A stretch of 64,000 nt of DNA from Marinospirillum alkalitolerans (GTDB lineage: Bacteria > Pseudomonadota > Gammaproteobacteria > Pseudomonadales > Halomonadaceae), in contig NZ_JBANFI010000006.1 of assembly GCF_045055655.1 (NCBI RefSeq), positions 1-64,000 of the forward strand, read 5' to 3'. The notes under the pieces were generated by a model. The model saw only the letters and a list, made by a program, of their open reading frames with translations, was not told the origin of the DNA and did not search any database. Below are positions 61,717-64,000 of the stretch, in pieces (the stretch's first letter is position 1; each line of letters begins with the position of its first letter). The position numbers and the translations under genes are program-made.

Positions 61717-62502
61717 TCAGCTGGGGCTGAGAGGGTAAAACTGCCAGTGACCATCCACTTGATAGGCCTTTAATGGCTGCTGATAGAGGTCTTCAAAGGC
61801 ACTGAGATTCAGCATTGCCTCCTTGGGCCCCCAGCAGGCACGACCATCGGGATAGAGTAAGAAAAGATGGCTGCAAAATCGCAGGGCCAGATTCAGATCA
61901 TGCAGACTCATCACTAGTGCGCGCTGCGTTTGTTGCTGTAAAAGATGCAGAATCTGTACTTGAAAGCGCAGATCCAGATGATTGCATGGCTCATCAATCA
62001 GCCAGATGGCGGGGTCCTGAATCATCAAGCAGGCCAGTGCCAAGCGCTGGCGCTCACCGCCAGAAAGCTGGGTGAGTAATCGCTGGCGCAAAGGTTGGAG
62101 TGCCAGCTGGGTGAGGGCGAGATCCACCGCCTGCTGATCAGCCTGCGTTGTGCGCCCCCATAAACCTTGATGTGCAAAGCGGCTCATGGCGGCCAGCTCA
62201 GTCAGTGTGACCGGAAAGGCATCCTGTTGTTGCTGAAAAACCAGCCCGATCTGGCGTGCCCGCGCGCGCGCCTTGTAACGAGTGATCAGCTCGCCGCCAA
62301 GATGGATCTGTCCCTGGGCGGGTGATTGGAGTCCGGCCAGTGTCTGCAAGAGGGTGGTTTTTCCTGCACCATTGGGGCCTAGTAAAGCCCAGCATTCACC
62401 GGCTTGCAGTGTCCAGCTGATCGGAGCCGCCTGCTGATGTTGAGGCAGCGCAAGACGCAAGTCTTGGGTGGTCAGTGGTGCCACGCTGGACGCGGGGCTC
62501 AT
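61717..62502 (-). CDS. btuD: Vitamin B12/corrinoid ABC importer ATPase
   Basis: 261 residues: Walker A LLGPNGAGKTTLLQTLAG, Q-loop VFQQQQDAFP, signature LSGGERQRLALA and Walker B IWLIDEPCNHLDL. Fits the BtuD/FecE/HmuV group; the B12 assignment comes from its neighbours. Overlaps btuC by 4 bp, and cobT follows after 22 bp. Confidence 0.88.
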   Translation of the reverse strand: MSPASSVAPLTTQDLRLALPQHQQAAPISWTLQAGECWALLGPNGAGKTTLLQTLAGLQSPAQGQIHLGGELITRYKARARARQIGLVFQQQQDAFPVTLTELAAMSRFAHQGLWGRTTQADQQAVDLALTQLALQPLRQRLLTQLSGGERQRLALACLMIQDPAIWLIDEPCNHLDLRFQVQILHLLQQQTQRALVMSLHDLNLALRFCSHLFLLYPDGRACWGPKEAMLNLSAFEDLYQQPLKAYQVDGHWQFYPLSPS

Positions 62503-63479
62503 GTTTTGGCCTGCCGATGCAGTAGATAGAGAAATACTGGTACACCAATCAGCGCGGTCATCACACCGACAGGCAGTTGCTGCGGGGCAAGCAGGCTACG
62601 CGCGGCGGTATCGGCCAGCATGAGCAGGCTCGCACCTGCGAGCGCGCTGGCGGGTAAAAGCCAGCGATGATCACTGCCAATCCATAAGCGCATCAGATGT
62701 GGGACAACTAGACCAATAAAGCCCAGACTGCCGACACTGGCAACAGCGGTCGCAGTGATCAGGGCCGCAGAGATAAACAGCAGGGTTTCCAGTGGTCGGA
62801 CTGCCACACCCAGCACCTGTGCTTGCTGCTGGCCGCGAGCAAGCAGATTCAACGCACGGCTGAAGGGGGCCAGGATCAGCAGGCTGCTGCCAAGAAGCAG
62901 CAGAAGGGGAGAAGGCTGGCGGGCATAGCTCAGATCCCCCATCAGCCAGTAGAGCATGCCTGGTAAAGCTCTTTCAGGGGTGATCGAGAGCAGCAGGCTC
63001 AACCCAGCACCCCAGCCTGAAGCCAGTACGATACCGGTCAGCAATAAGCGTGTTGGCTGCATTGGACCGCTGAGCCAAGCCAGTCCAAAAACCAGCAGGC
63101 TAGAAAACAGGGCCCCACCAAAGGCTGCCAGATTGATCCAGAGGAGTGTCCAGCCGGCCAGCATCGCCAGCAGAGCGCAGAAGGCGGCTCCACCAGAGAG
63201 ACCAAGAATATAAGGATCAGCCAGAGGATTGCGTAACAGTAGCTGCATCAGTACACCGGCCACGGCCAGCAGACCGCCCACGGCCAGCGCGGTCAGCAAA
63301 CGGGGTAGGCGTAGTTCTAGAACCAACAGCTGTTCTAAGGGCGTGGCTTGGCCGGTCAGCACGGCATGGAGCTGCGCCAGAGAAAGAGGTTGGCTGCCAG
63401 TCAGTAAGCCAAACATCAGGCAGGCCAGACAAACGAGCAGCAAGAGCAGCAGCGCGAGCAGGGGATGGGCTTTCATCAT
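62499..63479 (-). CDS. btuC: Vitamin B12/corrinoid ABC importer permease
   Basis: 326 residues with about ten spans, FecCD/BtuC family. LELRLPRLLTALAVGGLLAVAGVLMQLLLRNPLADPYILGLSGGAAF and GSLGFIGLVVPHLMRLWIGSDHRWLLPASALAGA are family blocks. Start overlaps the btuF stop by 4 bp. Confidence 0.9.
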   Translation of the reverse strand: MMKAHPLLALLLLLLVCLACLMFGLLTGSQPLSLAQLHAVLTGQATPLEQLLVLELRLPRLLTALAVGGLLAVAGVLMQLLLRNPLADPYILGLSGGAAFCALLAMLAGWTLLWINLAAFGGALFSSLLVFGLAWLSGPMQPTRLLLTGIVLASGWGAGLSLLLSITPERALPGMLYWLMGDLSYARQPSPLLLLLGSSLLILAPFSRALNLLARGQQQAQVLGVAVRPLETLLFISAALITATAVASVGSLGFIGLVVPHLMRLWIGSDHRWLLPASALAGASLLMLADTAARSLLAPQQLPVGVMTALIGVPVFLYLLHRQAKT

Positions 63480-64000
63480 GGGTGAAGTCCATAGTGCTGA
63501 CGGCTGAGCGCCAGCTGATCGCAGATCGCCTCGATGCCATCAAGTAGTCGAGGCGTGGGCCGTTGCACTAAAGAAGGCGGCACAAAATACAGCTGCTGTT
63601 GCGCCACCGCCTCAATGGCGGGGAGATCCTGCCAAGCCGTTAACCATTCTGTGGAGGTTTCGCTCATGCCGCCACTGAGCATCACCTGAGGGTTGGCGAG
63701 CAGCACGGCTTCACGGCTGAGCCGGGGCGTGAGCGGGCCAAGATGGGCAAACACATTCTCGCCGCCGCAGACTTCGAGTGCTTGATGGATAAAGTGCTGC
63801 CCGTTGATGGTCATCAGCGGTTGATCCCAGATTTGGTAAAAAACGCGCAGGGGTGTTGCCTGCTGATAGCGTGTACGCAGCTCAGCCAGGCGTGCTTCAA
63901 AGGCACTGGCAGCGGCTTCAGCCTGCTGTTGATGTCCGGTGAGTTGACCGAGCCAGCGCAGTTCGGCGCTAATATCTTCGAGTAATCGTGGCTCAGAGGC
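63476..64000 (-). CDS. btuF: Periplasmic corrinoid-binding protein BtuF (5' end beyond window)
   Basis: The frame is open to the last base, so the N-terminus and signal peptide lie outside. The visible 174 residues match the second lobe of BtuF: LRVFYQIWDQPLMTINGQHFIHQALEVCGGENVFAHLGPLTPRLSREAVLLANPQVML. It delivers cobalamin or cobinamide to BtuCD. An inner ATG at 63814 is not the start. Any cobalamin riboswitch would be to the right of the window. Confidence 0.88.
   Translation of the reverse strand, partial: ASEPRLLEDISAELRWLGQLTGHQQQAEAAASAFEARLAELRTRYQQATPLRVFYQIWDQPLMTINGQHFIHQALEVCGGENVFAHLGPLTPRLSREAVLLANPQVMLSGGMSETSTEWLTAWQDLPAIEAVAQQQLYFVPPSLVQRPTPRLLDGIEAICDQLALSRQHYGLHP

Overview
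The window reads as a chromosomal segment of a flagellated Gammaproteobacterium near the Pseudomonadales/Oceanospirillales. The basis is gene order and protein family make-up: rnt next to motY and argG, topA followed by a short helical gene and lexA, an mltD-gloB-methyltransferase-rnhA-dnaQ block with a yejABEF-type operon behind mltD, and ruvB-ybgC-tolQRAB-pal-cpoB. As I recall them, these arrangements match Pseudomonas. Most of the window is core chromosome; no rRNA, tRNA, CRISPR array, prophage or intact insertion sequence was recognised.

Layout. 1-7.4 kb: cell-surface polysaccharide genes (a GT2 cut by the window edge, UDP-xylose synthase, two GT4 glycosyltransferases, a WaaP/InaA-like kinase), then dgkA overlapping an LTA-synthase/OpgB-type transferase, which fits lipid-donor use with recycling of diacylglycerol. 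7.4-9.6 kb: a LysM/LytM lipoprotein, slyD, and an orphan gene behind a good flagellar sigma-28 promoter. 9.6-15.6 kb: argF, argD, grxD (with an IscR-like operator), rnt, motY (with a second sigma-28 promoter), argG. 15.6-24.2 kb: DinF-type MATE pump, a beta-barrel-like protein, metG, an RpiR-type regulator, a PreP-type protease. 24.2-25.3 kb: a scar holding a truncated fic gene, a short tail of an IS3-type transposase and several palindromes. 25.3-37.1 kb: peptide ABC importer, mltD, gloB, methyltransferase, rnhA, dnaQ, nudC. 37.3-42.7 kb: topA, lexA with its SOS box, norM. 42.8-51.5 kb: SIMPL protein, epmC, ruvB, the Tol-Pal system, yciK. 51.5-54.6 kb: the most unusual part, with a predicted Anr/FNR-activated secreted protein, a cysteine-containing lipoprotein, a degenerate HD-GYP protein and two copies of one inverted-repeat mini-element. 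54.6-58.9 kb: galU, a nucleotide-sugar dehydrogenase lacking its catalytic cysteine, uvrB. 58.9-64.0 kb: leftward B12 uptake and nucleotide-loop operon (btuF, btuC, btuD, cobT, cobS, cobC) ending in a single-domain response regulator.

The best candidates for undescribed biology are the sigma-28-linked orphan at 9.1 kb, the Anr/FNR-linked secreted pair around 52 kb, the mini-elements at 52.2 and 54.3 kb, and two enzyme-like proteins (HD-GYP and nucleotide-sugar dehydrogenase) whose active-site residues are replaced. Functions rest on recognised motifs and remembered family features; no database search was run.
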